Positions 51,776 to 61,726 of a DNA stretch of 64,000 nt are shown here, one piece after another. The stretch is taken from NCBI GenBank assembly GCA_963802215.1, contig CAWDHQ010000002.1, forward strand, positions 620,001 to 684,000, in the 5' to 3' direction. Position 1 is the stretch's first letter, and each line of letters begins with the position of its first letter. The translations under genes were made by a program, and so were the position numbers. The DNA comes from SHZI01 sp963802215 (GTDB lineage: Bacteria > Pseudomonadota > Gammaproteobacteria > Steroidobacterales > GCA-2729495). The notes under the pieces are model-generated. The model did no database searches, was not told the origin of the DNA, and worked only from the letters and a program-made list of their open reading frames with translations.

Positions 51776-52684
51776 ATGTCTGATCCTGCGATGACCGCCG
51801 GCTCTGCGCCGGTTTCGAGTTTCAAGAAGCTCTACCAGGCGCCGCTTCCCGCCATCATTGCCCTGATCATCGTCTTCGTCTGGCAGGGGCTGGGCCACAC
51901 GGTGATGTACCTGATGGAGCACAAGTGGTTCCCGGAGAACGTGCTGTTCGCGTCATTCATCATCGGCTTCGTCGGCGCTGTCATGGTCTGGATCGGGCGG
52001 GACAAGTCGGAGAATGCTGCCACGCTGCTCGGGTTCATCGGTGGCAGCCTGATCTGGCTGTCCTGGATCGAGTTCAGCTTCGTGTGGGTGGCCGATGAGA
52101 TCGGCGTGGAGGGTGTCATGTGGGGCGCCAAGGAGACGCTCGCCGAGTACCGGGTGATGCTCTCCTCCATCGGCGTGATGTTCGCCTCGCTGATGTACTT
52201 CTTCTACAACAAGGACACCCGCTGCAACTTCTTCATGTGGTTCCACCGTAACCTCCGCCTGAAGTTTGCCGAGCGGTCGTCCGTCCAGGGCCGCAACATC
52301 GCTGTCCTCGTGGCGATGGAGGTGATCTACATCACCTGGTTCTGCTACATCTGGCTGCTGCTGCTCTACAACCCCAACGTGTTCGGCACGGATCACTGGT
52401 TCACGATGGTCAATGCCATATTCTTTGGCATCTGGGCCATCTACCTGGGCCAGCGCCTGTGGTGGTTCCAGCGCATGGCGCCGGCGCTTCGTTACGCAAT
52501 TCCCACGGCGATCATTGGCTGGAATGTCGTCGAGGTCCTGGAGAAGTGGGGCCATCTCGACGAGATCTGGGTGCAGCCCCAGAAATACGCCTTCGAGCTC
52601 AGCATGTTTGCCCTGGCACTGGTGGCGGTCATCGTGCTGGCCATCGTGAGTCCGGCCCGGCGGGTCGTCGTCCGGCAGGGATGA
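51776..52684 (+). CDS. uncharacterised polytopic membrane protein (paralogue of 30979-31875)
   Basis: The 302-residue protein from ATG 51776 has GGGGAA 8 bp upstream. About eight hydrophobic segments are visible, including LPAIIALIIVFVWQGLGHTV, VMLSSIGVMFASLMYFF and ALALVAVIVLAIV. It shares motif order and sequence with the protein at 30979-31875: ATLLGFIGGSLIWLSWIEF, YNKDTRCNFFMWFHRNLRLK, GIWAIYLGQRLWW, LRYAIPTAIIGWN and EIWVQPQKYAFEL. The Lys-Asp-Thr-Arg-Cys and Trp-Phe-His-Arg-Asn residues are invariant between the two. Function unknown. It stands alone between the permease remnant and the RND operon. Confidence 0.78.
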   Translation: MSDPAMTAGSAPVSSFKKLYQAPLPAIIALIIVFVWQGLGHTVMYLMEHKWFPENVLFASFIIGFVGAVMVWIGRDKSENAATLLGFIGGSLIWLSWIEFSFVWVADEIGVEGVMWGAKETLAEYRVMLSSIGVMFASLMYFFYNKDTRCNFFMWFHRNLRLKFAERSSVQGRNIAVLVAMEVIYITWFCYIWLLLLYNPNVFGTDHWFTMVNAIFFGIWAIYLGQRLWWFQRMAPALRYAIPTAIIGWNVVEVLEKWGHLDEIWVQPQKYAFELSMFALALVAVIVLAIVSPARRVVVRQG

Positions 52685-52799
52685 TAGGTGGGCAACGAAT
52701 AGCACCGGGACCCCTGGACCACCCGTACCACCGCCAGTCCACAGCCCCATCATTGGGGGCTACACTGGGCGCCGGACCCGACCGGAGCCCGACAGTCCC

Positions 52800-53903
52800 A
52801 TGCAACGACGCGCCCTGGCCATCGCCGTCGTCTCCATTGCCGTCGTCGCGGCTGGCCTCGCCGGCGTCAAGTACTGGCGCGTCTCCTCGGCGATAGCCGC
52901 CGCGTCGGCCTTCGGCGAGCCGGCGGAGACCGTGCAGGTCGCGGCGGCGCGGGCCATCACGTGGCAGGCGGAGTCGAGTGCTGCGGGCACCGTCGTGGCC
53001 CGCCAGTACGTCACCCTGCGCAATGAGCTCTCGGGCACCGTGGCGGCCGTGCACTTCCGGTCCGGGCAGGTCGTGGAGGAGGGCCAGCCGCTGCTGGAGC
53101 TCGACACCCGCACCGAGCGCGCCGAACTGCGGAGCGCCGAGGCGGACATCGGCCTCGCCCGCCTTACGGTCGAACGCACCCGGAAGCTCGTGGAGCAGAA
53201 GGCCGGCACCCAGGCCGAGGTGGACCGCGCGGAGGCCCAGCTGACCCAGGCGGAGGCGCGGCGCGACGTGATCGCCACCGCCATCGCGCGCAAGGTGATG
53301 CGCGCGCCCTTCCGGGGCCGCATCGGGCTGCGCGACATCCACCCCGGCCAGTACCTGGCCGAGGGCACCGAGCTCACCACGCTCGAGAGCGTTGCCGACA
53401 GCGTCTACGTCGACTTCCGCCTTCCCCAGGAGTCCGCGGCCCGGCTGGCGCCCGGTTCCCGGGTGACGATCGCCGGCGGCGCCCTGGCCGAGCCGGCGTC
53501 GGCCACGGTCCGTGCCATCGATGCCCGCGCCGACGAGGCTTCCCGCACCGTGCGCGTGCGGGCGGAGGTGGAGGGCCTCGGTGAGTTGCTGAAGCCCGGG
53601 ACCTTCGTCGACGTCACGGTGGCCGCCGAGGCGCCCCGGCCGGTGCTGGCCGTGCCGCTTGCCGCCGTCCGGCGTGCCGCCTATGGCGACCACGTGTTCG
53701 TGATTGGTGCCGCCGCGGCGGGCGAGAAGGGCCCCCGCGCCCAGCAGCGCTTCGTGCGCACGGGTCCCGTGGTGGGCAGCGACATCATAATCCTCGACGG
53801 GCTGGCGCCCGGCGACCGCGTCGCCACCGAGGGATCCTTCAAGCTGCGGCAGGGCTCGCTCGTGCAGGTCGACGACGGCAAGCCCGCCGGGCCCGCCTCG
53901 TGA
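52800..53903 (+). CDS. RND efflux periplasmic adaptor subunit
   Basis: The 367-residue protein from ATG 52800 has one N-terminal membrane helix (LAIAVVSIAVVAAGLAGVKYW). The adaptor layout follows: RQYVTLRNELSGTVAAVHF, a short coiled coil (LRSAEADIGLARLTVERTRKL), APFRGRIGLRDIHPGQYL, and a beta-barrel ending before VLAVPLAAVRRAAYGDHVFVI. The GTG start of the pump gene overlaps its stop. It links the inner-membrane RND pump to an outer-membrane channel, which is not encoded here. Confidence 0.93.
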   Translation: MQRRALAIAVVSIAVVAAGLAGVKYWRVSSAIAAASAFGEPAETVQVAAARAITWQAESSAAGTVVARQYVTLRNELSGTVAAVHFRSGQVVEEGQPLLELDTRTERAELRSAEADIGLARLTVERTRKLVEQKAGTQAEVDRAEAQLTQAEARRDVIATAIARKVMRAPFRGRIGLRDIHPGQYLAEGTELTTLESVADSVYVDFRLPQESAARLAPGSRVTIAGGALAEPASATVRAIDARADEASRTVRVRAEVEGLGELLKPGTFVDVTVAAEAPRPVLAVPLAAVRRAAYGDHVFVIGAAAAGEKGPRAQQRFVRTGPVVGSDIIILDGLAPGDRVATEGSFKLRQGSLVQVDDGKPAGPAS

Positions 53904-56900
53904 AGGGCTTCCTCGCCACCTTCATCAACCGGCCGGTGCTCGCCGTGGTGGCGAGCCTCGCCATCCTGCTGGTCGGCGGCCGGGCGGCGCAGAACCTGCC
54001 GGTCCAGCAGTTCCCGCGGATCGAGAGCGCCGCTATCCAGGTGCAGACGGTGTACATCGGTGCCAGCGCCGAGGTGGTGCGCGGCTTCATCACCACGCCG
54101 ATCGAGCGCGTGCTGGCCACCGTGTCCGGCGTGGACTACATCGAGTCCACCAGCGCCGCCAGCCTCTCCACCGTGACCGTGCGGCTCAAGCTCAACGAGG
54201 ACGTCAACGTCGCCCTCACCGAGATCGGCGCGCGCCTGGACCAGATCCGCGCCGAGTTGCCGGCCGAGGCCGAGCCGCCCACCACCCAGGTATTCCGCGC
54301 CGACCGGCCCTACGCCACGTTCTACATCAGCTTCAAGTCCGACAGCCTCGATCGCGCCCAGGTCACCGAATACCTTGCCCGCACCCTGCAGCCCAGCCTC
54401 TCGACACTGCCGGGCGTGCAGCGGGCCGAGGTGGAGGGCGGCACCGCCCTCGCGATGCGCATCTGGCTGGATCCCGACCGCATGGCGGCGCTGGGCATCG
54501 GCGCCTCCGAGGTGTGGGAAGCGCTCAGCCGCAACAACTACCTTTCTGCGCTCGGCCGCACCGAGGGCCAGGGCGTGCAGGTCGACCTGCTCGCCAACAC
54601 CGACCTGCGCAGTCCCGGGGAGTTCGCCGACCTGGTGGTGCGCCAGGTCGAAGGCGCCACCGTGCGGCTCCGGGACATCGCCCAGGTGGAGCTGGGCGCC
54701 GAGGAAGCCGCAGTGGAGGCCCGGGAAAACGGCGAGCCGGCCGTGTTCATGGCCATCTGGACGCTCCCCGGCGTGAACGAGCTGGAAGTGGCCGACGCCC
54801 TCTACGCCCGGCTCGACGAGATCCGCCCGGCGCTGCCCGCCGGCATGCGCATGCTGGTGGGCTACGACGGTACGGTTTACATGCGCAACGCCCTGGAAGG
54901 CATCGCCACCACGCTGGCCGAGACGGTCGCCATCGTGGCGCTGGTGGTGTTCCTGTTCATGGGTTCCCTGCGCTCGGCGCTGGTGCCGCTGGTAGCCATC
55001 CCCATCTCCCTGATCGGTACCGCCGCCTTCATGTACCTGCTGGGCTTCTCGCTGAACCTGCTCACCCTGCTGGCAGTGGTGCTCTCGGTGGGCCTGGTGG
55101 TGGACGACGCCATCGTCGTGGTCGAGAACGTGCAGCGCCTGGTGGACCGCGGGATGGGCCGCGTGGAGGCCGCGCTGGCGAGCGCCCGGCAGCTCTTCGC
55201 GCCCATCGTCTCCATGACCATCACGCTGGCCGCGGTGTATGCGCCCATCGGCTTCCTCTCCGGGCTCACGGGCGTGCTGTTCAAGGAGTTCGCGTTCACG
55301 CTGGCCATGGCCGTGATCATGTCCGGCCTGGTGGCGCTGACCCTCTCGCCCGTCATGAGTGCCCGGCTGGTCCGCGACACGGGCGAGCGCACGCCGCTCT
55401 CGGCCTGGGTCACGGCGCGCTTCGAGCGGACGCGGAACTGGTACGCCGGCGTGCTGGACGCCACGCTCGCCCAGCGGAACCTCGCGCTGCTGGTCGGCGC
55501 CGCCACCGTCGTGCTGCTGGCTCCGCTCTTCCTGCTCTCGCCGCGCGAACTGGCTCCCACCGAGGACCAGGGCGAGATCAGCTTCTACGTCGAGAGCGCG
55601 CCGGACGCCTCGGTGCGCTACACGGCTGACCGCACCTCGGAGGTCGTGCTGAAGCTGCTGGAGTTGCCCGAGGCCTACATCAGCTGGGAGATCTCGCTGC
55701 CCAGCTCCGCCTTCGGCGGCCTGATGCTGAAGGACTATGCCGAGCGGGACCGCAGCGCCCGGGAGATCCTGCCCGAGGCCTTCGGCATCGTGGGCCAGGT
55801 GCCCGGCGTGCGCACCTTCGCCTCGCTCATGGCGGCGCTGCCGGGCGCCGGCCAGTTCGACGTGGAGCTGGTGGTCACCTCCACGGACAGCGCCGAGGAG
55901 ATGGCTCCCGTGGCCCAGGCCATGGTGCAGGCCGCCATGGACTCCAGCACCTTCATGTTTGCCGACACGGACCTCAAGATCGACGTCTCCCAGGCCAACG
56001 TGGTGATCGACCGGGACCGGGTCGCGGACCTGGGCCTGGACCTCACCCGGGTGGGCCAGGACCTGGGCGTGCTCCTGGCCGGCGGCTACGTGAACCGCTT
56101 CAACCTGGACGGCCGCAGCTACAAGGTGATTCCCCAGGTGGGCGACGCCGAGCGACGCGACGCGAGCCGGCTGCTGGACCTCAAGGTGATGGGCCCCGAT
56201 GGCAACCTGATCCCGGTCTCCAGCTTCGCCCGGATCGAAAGCGGTGCCGCGCCGCGCTCGCTCAACCGCTTCCAGCAGCGGAACTCGTTCCGGGTGAACG
56301 GCGGTGTCTACCCGGGCCTCACGAAGGAGCAGGGCCTCGCCGCGCTGGAGGCCGCCGCGAAGCGCATCCTGCCGCCGGGCTACACCATCGACTATGCGGG
56401 CGAGTCCCGGCAGCTGCGCACCGAGGGCGCCACCCTCTCCAGCACGCTGCTCTTCGCCGTCATCCTGATCTACCTGGTGCTCACCGCGCAGTTCGGCAAC
56501 TTCCGGGACCCGCTGGTGATCCTGCTTGCCTCGGTGCCCCTGGCGCTCACCAGCGCACTGGTGTTCACCTTCCTGGAGTTCACCACGATCAACATCTTTT
56601 CCCAGGTGGGGCTCATCACCCTGGTGGGCCTCATCGCCAAGAACGGCATCCTCATCGTGGAGTTCGCCAACAAGCTGCGGGAGCAGGGCATGGACCGGAC
56701 GGGTGCGATCCGTGAAGCCTCGCTGGAGCGGCTGCGGCCGGTGCTCATGACCACCGCCGCCACGGTCTTCGGCCACCTGCCGCTGGTGCTGGTGTCCGGG
56801 CCCGGCGCGGCGGCGCGCAACAGCATCGGCATCGTGCTCGTGGCCGGCATGGCCATCGGGACGCTGTTCACACTGCTGATACTGCCGGCGGTGTACCTGT

Positions 56901-57013
56901 GGCTCGCCGGGGAGCACGAGACGGAGGCAGACGGTTCGTCTGCCGCGGCATCACCGGTGGCTCGCGCCGCACCACCGGTGGTGGGCACAAGCCACGCCCG
57001 CGCCGCCGATTGA
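53900..57013 (+). CDS. RND (HAE1-type) multidrug efflux pump, inner-membrane subunit
   Basis: This 1037-residue protein is full length for AcrB/MexB-type pumps. It has 12 expected membrane helices in two six-helix halves, each with a large periplasmic loop. The proton-relay region of helix 4 reads VLSVGLVVDDAIVVVENVQR with the paired Asp residues, and helix 10-11 has TLVGLIAKNGILIVEFANKL. It starts at GTG 53900, overlapping the adaptor stop. It exports hydrophobic or amphiphilic compounds by proton antiport; the substrate cannot be read. No outer-membrane factor gene follows. Confidence 0.95.
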   Translation: MKGFLATFINRPVLAVVASLAILLVGGRAAQNLPVQQFPRIESAAIQVQTVYIGASAEVVRGFITTPIERVLATVSGVDYIESTSAASLSTVTVRLKLNEDVNVALTEIGARLDQIRAELPAEAEPPTTQVFRADRPYATFYISFKSDSLDRAQVTEYLARTLQPSLSTLPGVQRAEVEGGTALAMRIWLDPDRMAALGIGASEVWEALSRNNYLSALGRTEGQGVQVDLLANTDLRSPGEFADLVVRQVEGATVRLRDIAQVELGAEEAAVEARENGEPAVFMAIWTLPGVNELEVADALYARLDEIRPALPAGMRMLVGYDGTVYMRNALEGIATTLAETVAIVALVVFLFMGSLRSALVPLVAIPISLIGTAAFMYLLGFSLNLLTLLAVVLSVGLVVDDAIVVVENVQRLVDRGMGRVEAALASARQLFAPIVSMTITLAAVYAPIGFLSGLTGVLFKEFAFTLAMAVIMSGLVALTLSPVMSARLVRDTGERTPLSAWVTARFERTRNWYAGVLDATLAQRNLALLVGAATVVLLAPLFLLSPRELAPTEDQGEISFYVESAPDASVRYTADRTSEVVLKLLELPEAYISWEISLPSSAFGGLMLKDYAERDRSAREILPEAFGIVGQVPGVRTFASLMAALPGAGQFDVELVVTSTDSAEEMAPVAQAMVQAAMDSSTFMFADTDLKIDVSQANVVIDRDRVADLGLDLTRVGQDLGVLLAGGYVNRFNLDGRSYKVIPQVGDAERRDASRLLDLKVMGPDGNLIPVSSFARIESGAAPRSLNRFQQRNSFRVNGGVYPGLTKEQGLAALEAAAKRILPPGYTIDYAGESRQLRTEGATLSSTLLFAVILIYLVLTAQFGNFRDPLVILLASVPLALTSALVFTFLEFTTINIFSQVGLITLVGLIAKNGILIVEFANKLREQGMDRTGAIREASLERLRPVLMTTAATVFGHLPLVLVSGPGAAARNSIGIVLVAGMAIGTLFTLLILPAVYLWLAGEHETEADGSSAAASPVARAAPPVVGTSHARAAD

Positions 57014-57045
57014 CGCTGCACACTGCGCGCGGCAATACTCCCGGC

Positions 57046-58623
57046 ATGCGCCTCATCGTCTCCCGCGGCCTCAAGTGGGTCGTCATCGTGGCCGTACTCG
57101 GCGCCCTGGCCTTCCTCGGCACGCGCGCTTTCAACGCCTTCCGCGGTCCCGCGCTCCAGCCCTGGCACACGTTCGTACCGGCGGAAATGCACGCGGAAGA
57201 CCTCGATGCGGCGGACTGGAGCAGCTACCTGGCCCGGGAAGAGGAGATCTTCGCGTCCGTGCGCCGCGAGGTCACGGAGCAGCTCCCGCCCGAGGCGCGC
57301 GTCGTCATCAATCGCTACTTCGAAGGCAGCCCGGTCTTCCCCGAGCGGTTCGCCAGCAACTGGAACCGCTCCTACGTCATGGAGCCGGACGGTCCGCCCC
57401 GGGGCGCAGTGGTGCTGTTGCACGGCCTGACCGATTCCCCCTACAGCCTGCGCCATGTGGCGCAGCGTTACCGGGACCGCGGCTTCCTGGCGATTGGCAT
57501 GCGCATGCCCGGGCACGGCACCGTGCCTGCAGGCCTGTCCGACGTGCGCTGGGAAGACTGGATGGCGGCAACGCGACTCGCCGTCCGGGAGGCGCGGCGC
57601 CGCGTCCCCGCGCCGGCGCCGCTGCATCTGGCGGGCTTCTCGAACGGCGGCGCGCTTGCGATGAAGTACGCGCTCGACGTCCAGGAGGACCCGAAGCTGC
57701 CACGCGTGGACCGGCTGATCCTCTTCACCCCGATGATCGGCATCACGCGCTTCGCGCGCTTCGCCGGCTTCGCGAGCCTGCCCGCCCTGCTGCCGCCATT
57801 CGCGAGCGCTGCGTGGCTCTCGGTGACGCCCGAGTTCAACCCGTTCAAGTACAACTCGTTCCCGGTCAACGGCGCGCGGCAGTCCTACCGGCTGACCGAC
57901 GCGTTGCAGGTGCAGATCTCCCGGCTCTCGCGGGACGGTCAGCTCGGCGGGCTACCGCCGGTGCTCACCTTCCAGTCGGTGATCGATTTCACCGTCAGCA
58001 CGCCGGCAATACTGAACGCGCTCTACGCCAACCTGCCCGACAACGGCAGCGAGATCGTGCTCTTCGACGTCAACCGCACCCTCAGGTTCGTGCCGATGAT
58101 GCAGCCGTCCGTCTACGTCGCGCTCGAGCGCCTCGTCCCGACTGCGCCGCAGCCCTATCGCTTTACTTCCATCGTGAACGTCAGCGACGCCAGCGACGAC
58201 ACTCTCGAGCGCTCCATCGCGCCCGGGCAGATGGTGGCGGAGTCGCGTCCGACCGGCATCAGGTACCCGTCGGGCATCTTCTCGCTCTCGCACCTCGCGA
58301 TCCCGATCCCGGTGGACGACCCTCTCTACGGCATCGAGCCCGACCCGGCGACCCGGGACGACTACGGCGCCAACCTCGGCACGCTCTCGGCGCGCGGCGA
58401 GCGCGGCGTGCTCGTCGTGGACCAGGATTTCCTCGCACGGCTGCCGTCGAATCCGTTCTTCCCCTACCTGCTCCAGCGCATCGACGAAAGCATCGAGCGC
58501 CCGTCGGGCCCGAGCGGCCGGAACATCGAGGCCAGCGGCGCCGCCGGATTGCCGGTCAGGCTCGAGGCGATCCTGTCCACCTTCCAGCAGGATCCGGAAC
58601 CCCAGCCGTTCGCGGGCCCGTGA
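57046..58623 (+). CDS. membrane-anchored alpha/beta hydrolase
   Basis: This 525-residue protein has one N-terminal membrane helix (WVVIVAVLGALAFLGTRAF). The hydrolase core starts near residue 120: VLLHGLTDSPYSLRHVAQ (oxyanion region), GMRMPGHGTVP and the nucleophile elbow LAGFSNGGALAM with the catalytic Ser. DPLYGIEPDP and later His/Asp residues could complete the triad. A lysophospholipase- or esterase-like role at the periplasmic face of the inner membrane is an inference. It follows the RND pump by 32 bp and may share its transcript. Confidence 0.8.
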   Translation: MRLIVSRGLKWVVIVAVLGALAFLGTRAFNAFRGPALQPWHTFVPAEMHAEDLDAADWSSYLAREEEIFASVRREVTEQLPPEARVVINRYFEGSPVFPERFASNWNRSYVMEPDGPPRGAVVLLHGLTDSPYSLRHVAQRYRDRGFLAIGMRMPGHGTVPAGLSDVRWEDWMAATRLAVREARRRVPAPAPLHLAGFSNGGALAMKYALDVQEDPKLPRVDRLILFTPMIGITRFARFAGFASLPALLPPFASAAWLSVTPEFNPFKYNSFPVNGARQSYRLTDALQVQISRLSRDGQLGGLPPVLTFQSVIDFTVSTPAILNALYANLPDNGSEIVLFDVNRTLRFVPMMQPSVYVALERLVPTAPQPYRFTSIVNVSDASDDTLERSIAPGQMVAESRPTGIRYPSGIFSLSHLAIPIPVDDPLYGIEPDPATRDDYGANLGTLSARGERGVLVVDQDFLARLPSNPFFPYLLQRIDESIERPSGPSGRNIEASGAAGLPVRLEAILSTFQQDPEPQPFAGP

Positions 58624-58672
58624 CGCCAGGAAGAATCCACATGGCGACAAGAGCCGCGGGACGACGCGGGTC

Positions 58673-60340
58673 ATGAAGGTGATCATCGTGGGTGGCGTGG
58701 CCGGGGGCGCGTCCTGCGCCGCGCGGTTGCGCAGGCTGGATGAGAAGGCCGGGATCCTCATCGTTGAACGCGATGCCTATGTTTCCTACGCGAACTGCGG
58801 CCTGCCGTACCACGTCGGGGGCGTGATCGAGAAGGAATCGAGCCTGCTCGTGGCAACCGAGAAGCAGTTCCGCGAGCAGTTCGCGATCGACGTGCGCACC
58901 AGCTGCGAGGCGATCGCGATCCTGCCGGAGCAGAAGCAGCTCACGCTGCGGAATGTGAAGACCGGCGAGGTCTCTGCGGAGTCCTACGACAAGCTCGTGC
59001 TGGCGCCCGGGGCGGCGTCGGTACGCCCGCCACTGCCGGGCATCGACCTCCCGGGCATCTTCCACGTCCGCACGGTGCCGGACGCGCGGCACATCAACGA
59101 GTGGATCGGGCGGGGCACGGGAGTGCCGAGGCCCCGGGCCGTGGTGGTCGGCGGCGGGTTCATCGGCCTCGAGATGGTGGAGAATCTGGTTCATCGCGGC
59201 TTCGACGTCACTCTCGTGGAGCTGCTCGACCAGGTGCTTCCGCCGCTCGACCGGGAGCACGCGCGGGTTGTCGAAGCCCTGCTGGAAAGGCACGGTGTAG
59301 TCCTTGCGCTCGGCGACGGGGTTGCCGGGTTCAGGCCGGGCGCCAGCGGTGGCGTCGACGTGCAGACCCGTTCCGGCAAGGCCTATCCGGCCGACCTGGT
59401 GATCCTCGCCCTCGGCGTGCGGCCGGACACCACGCTCGCAAAAATGGCCGGCCTGGCCCTCGGCGAGCGCGGGGGGATCCGGGTCGACGACCAGATGCGC
59501 ACGAGCGACCCGGACATCTTCGCCGTGGGCGACGCCATCGAGGTCAGGGATTTCGTGACCGGCGAATGGAGCCTGATCCCGCTGGCTGGCCCGGCCAACC
59601 GGCAGGGCCGGATCGCCGCCGATGTGATTGCCGGGAGGGACTCCCGTTTCCGGGGCAGCCAGGGCACGTCGATCATCGGGCTGTTCGGCACGGCCATTGC
59701 GTGGACCGGCGTCAGCGAGAAGCAGCTGAAGCGACTCGGCGATGACGACTACGAGAAGATCTACCTTTACCCGAACTCGCACGCGGGGTATTACCCGGGC
59801 GCCAGGCCCATTGCGATGAAGGTCCTGTTCCGGAAATCCGATGGTCGGCTCCTCGGAGCGCAGGCCAGCGGTGAGGACAACGTGGACAAGCGGATCAGCA
59901 CCCTGGCCGGCCTGCTGCAGATGCGCGCGACGATCTACGACCTGGAGGAGACCGAGCTCTGTTACGCGCCCCAGTTCGGCAGCGCCAAGGACCCCGTGAA
60001 TTTCGCCGGCATGGTCGCCGCCGACGTGCTCCGGGGCGACATGCCCCTCGTCCACTGGGACGTCGCCAGGACGGGATTCCTGCTCGATGTGCGCGAACCC
60101 TCGGAGCTCGCCGTGGAGAAGGTCCCGGACGCCCTGAACATACCGGTCGGGCAACTCCGCTCGCGCCTCGGTGAACTGCCCCGCGATCGGGACATCCACG
60201 TCATCTGCCGTTCCGGCCAGCGGGCCTACCTTGCGACGCGGATCCTGCTGCAGAACGGCTTCAGGGCCAGGAATATTTCTGGCGGGATGATGTCACTGGC
60301 GCAGGGCTCCCCGCGCGGCGGGAGCGAGGCAGCTTCCTAG
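58673..60340 (+). CDS. CoA-disulfide-reductase-like flavoprotein with C-terminal rhodanese domain
   Basis: The 555-residue protein has the FAD motif IIVGGVAGGASCAARLRR, redox-active Cys42 in SYANCGLPYHVGG, NAD(P) motif VVVGGGFIGLEMVENLV and the second FAD motif DIFAVGDAIEV. The C-terminal 100 residues are a rhodanese domain with FLLDVREPSELAVEKVPDA and catalytic Cys512 in HVICRSGQRAY. This is the CoADR-Rhd architecture, known to reduce CoA disulfide or persulfides and polysulfides. A role in sulfane-sulfur handling is likely. It ends in a 4-bp overlap with convergent uppP. Confidence 0.9.
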   Translation: MKVIIVGGVAGGASCAARLRRLDEKAGILIVERDAYVSYANCGLPYHVGGVIEKESSLLVATEKQFREQFAIDVRTSCEAIAILPEQKQLTLRNVKTGEVSAESYDKLVLAPGAASVRPPLPGIDLPGIFHVRTVPDARHINEWIGRGTGVPRPRAVVVGGGFIGLEMVENLVHRGFDVTLVELLDQVLPPLDREHARVVEALLERHGVVLALGDGVAGFRPGASGGVDVQTRSGKAYPADLVILALGVRPDTTLAKMAGLALGERGGIRVDDQMRTSDPDIFAVGDAIEVRDFVTGEWSLIPLAGPANRQGRIAADVIAGRDSRFRGSQGTSIIGLFGTAIAWTGVSEKQLKRLGDDDYEKIYLYPNSHAGYYPGARPIAMKVLFRKSDGRLLGAQASGEDNVDKRISTLAGLLQMRATIYDLEETELCYAPQFGSAKDPVNFAGMVAADVLRGDMPLVHWDVARTGFLLDVREPSELAVEKVPDALNIPVGQLRSRLGELPRDRDIHVICRSGQRAYLATRILLQNGFRARNISGGMMSLAQGSPRGGSEAAS

Positions 60341-61161
60341 CCCGCGGTCCAGTCCACGAGGCCGGTGTACGCCGTGACCAGTACCAGCACGCCGAACACG
60401 ATCCGGTACCAGGCAAAGACCGTGAAATCGTGGGACACGACGAAACGGATCAGCCAGCGTATGCAGAGGAAGGCGGACACGAAGGACGTCACGAGGCCCA
60501 CCGCGATGATGCCGAGGTAGTCGGCGGAAAACAGGTCGCGATTCGACCAGGCGTCGTACGCGCCGGCCGCAACCAGGGTCGGCACGGCGAGGAAGAACGA
60601 GAACTCCGTGGCCGCCCGCCGGGAGAGCCCGAACAACAGGCCGCCGATGATGGTCGCGCCGGACCGGGACGTGCCGGGAATCAGCGCGAAGCACTGGGCG
60701 ATGCCCACCAGGAGCGCGTCCCGCCACGTCATCTCGTCCACGTCATTGATCCGGATGCGGTGCTGTCGCCGTTCGGCCCAGAGTATGACGAATGCCCCGG
60801 CAATGAAGGCGACGGCAACCGGCACCGGGCTGAAGAGGTGCTCCTTGATGGCGCTCCCGAACAGCAGCCCGAGCACCGCCGCTGGCAGGAACGCCACGGC
60901 CACGTTCAGCGTGAAGCGCTGGGCGGCCCGTTCCACGAACAGGCGTGACGCCACGTGGCCGAACCGGGCCCGGTACTCCCAGACCACCGCCAGCATGGCG
61001 CCGGTCTGGATCACGAGCTGGAAAATCTTGCCCCTTGCATCGTTGAAGCCGAGCAGGTCACCCACCAGGATCAGGTGGCCCGTGGAGGAAATGGGCAGGA
61101 ACTCGGTGAGGCCTTCGACGATGCCGAGGATGAAGGCCTTGAAAAGAAGGACGCTGTCCAT
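60337..61161 (-). CDS. uppP: undecaprenyl-diphosphatase UppP (BacA)
   Basis: From ATG 61161 the protein has 274 residues, the normal length. A longer in-frame start would add 47 Arg/Gly-rich residues and is rejected. Both family motifs are present: GIVEGLTEFLPISSTGHLIL and CFALIPGTSRSGATIIGGLL, carrying the Glu-rich and PGTSRSG active-site parts. About eight membrane helices are visible. It dephosphorylates undecaprenyl pyrophosphate to recycle the lipid carrier for peptidoglycan and O-antigen, and gives bacitracin tolerance. Confidence 0.95.
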   Translation of the reverse strand: MDSVLLFKAFILGIVEGLTEFLPISSTGHLILVGDLLGFNDARGKIFQLVIQTGAMLAVVWEYRARFGHVASRLFVERAAQRFTLNVAVAFLPAAVLGLLFGSAIKEHLFSPVPVAVAFIAGAFVILWAERRQHRIRINDVDEMTWRDALLVGIAQCFALIPGTSRSGATIIGGLLFGLSRRAATEFSFFLAVPTLVAAGAYDAWSNRDLFSADYLGIIAVGLVTSFVSAFLCIRWLIRFVVSHDFTVFAWYRIVFGVLVLVTAYTGLVDWTAG

Positions 61162-61300
61162 GGAGCTTAAGGGCCGGGTTCGGGGCGCACATGATATCCG
61201 CCCGGGCCCGGCCCGGCCCGGGCGGCGCGTCACGGTGCGCCCATTTGCCCCACTCCCGTCGCTGGACAGCCCTGTTTTGTCCGGCGTAACCTCCGCCGTC

Positions 61301-61660
61301 ATGCTCCCCCGGCTCCTGTCCCTCGTCCTGTTCGCCGCGCTGTTGCTTCCGCAGGCGGGGCAGGCGCACGTTCACCTGTGCCTCGATGGCATGGGGCCGG
61401 CGGTCTCGATGCACACGCCGGACTCAGGCGGGCATTGCGCTCACGTGGATGCGGCCGGGCACCACGACCATGCGGTCGAGATGGACAGTCCGGCGCTCGG
61501 CAAGCACTGGCCGCCCGGCCTCGATGCCGCGCTCTTCGCCGTCGTCCTGGTCCTGTTCGCGGTCCTGCGACAGGTCCGCAACCTGCCTGAAGCTCCCGCA
61601 AGGCTGGTGCCCCTGGCACCTCTCCATCTGAGGCCACCGCTCCGGGGGCCGCCCGCCTAG
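61301..61660 (+). CDS. small histidine-rich exported protein upstream of metal efflux genes
   Basis: This 119-residue protein has signal peptide LSLVLFAALLLPQAGQA. The mature N-terminus is His-rich (HVHLCLDG, HCAHVDAAGHHDHAVEM), a membrane helix follows (LDAALFAVVLVLFAVLRQV), and the tail is Pro/Leu-rich. The layout resembles CopL/DUF2946-type small proteins found beside copper or other metal resistance genes. Its place 66 bp before czcC-like and czcB-like genes supports metal binding or sensing. Whether it binds copper, zinc or cobalt cannot be read. Confidence 0.7.
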   Translation: MLPRLLSLVLFAALLLPQAGQAHVHLCLDGMGPAVSMHTPDSGGHCAHVDAAGHHDHAVEMDSPALGKHWPPGLDAALFAVVLVLFAVLRQVRNLPEAPARLVPLAPLHLRPPLRGPPA

Positions 61661-61726
61661 TCTCCCCGCGATTCGTCGCTGTCGTCGTGCCGCACGCCCG
61701 TGCGGCCAACAAGCCGGGAGACCACC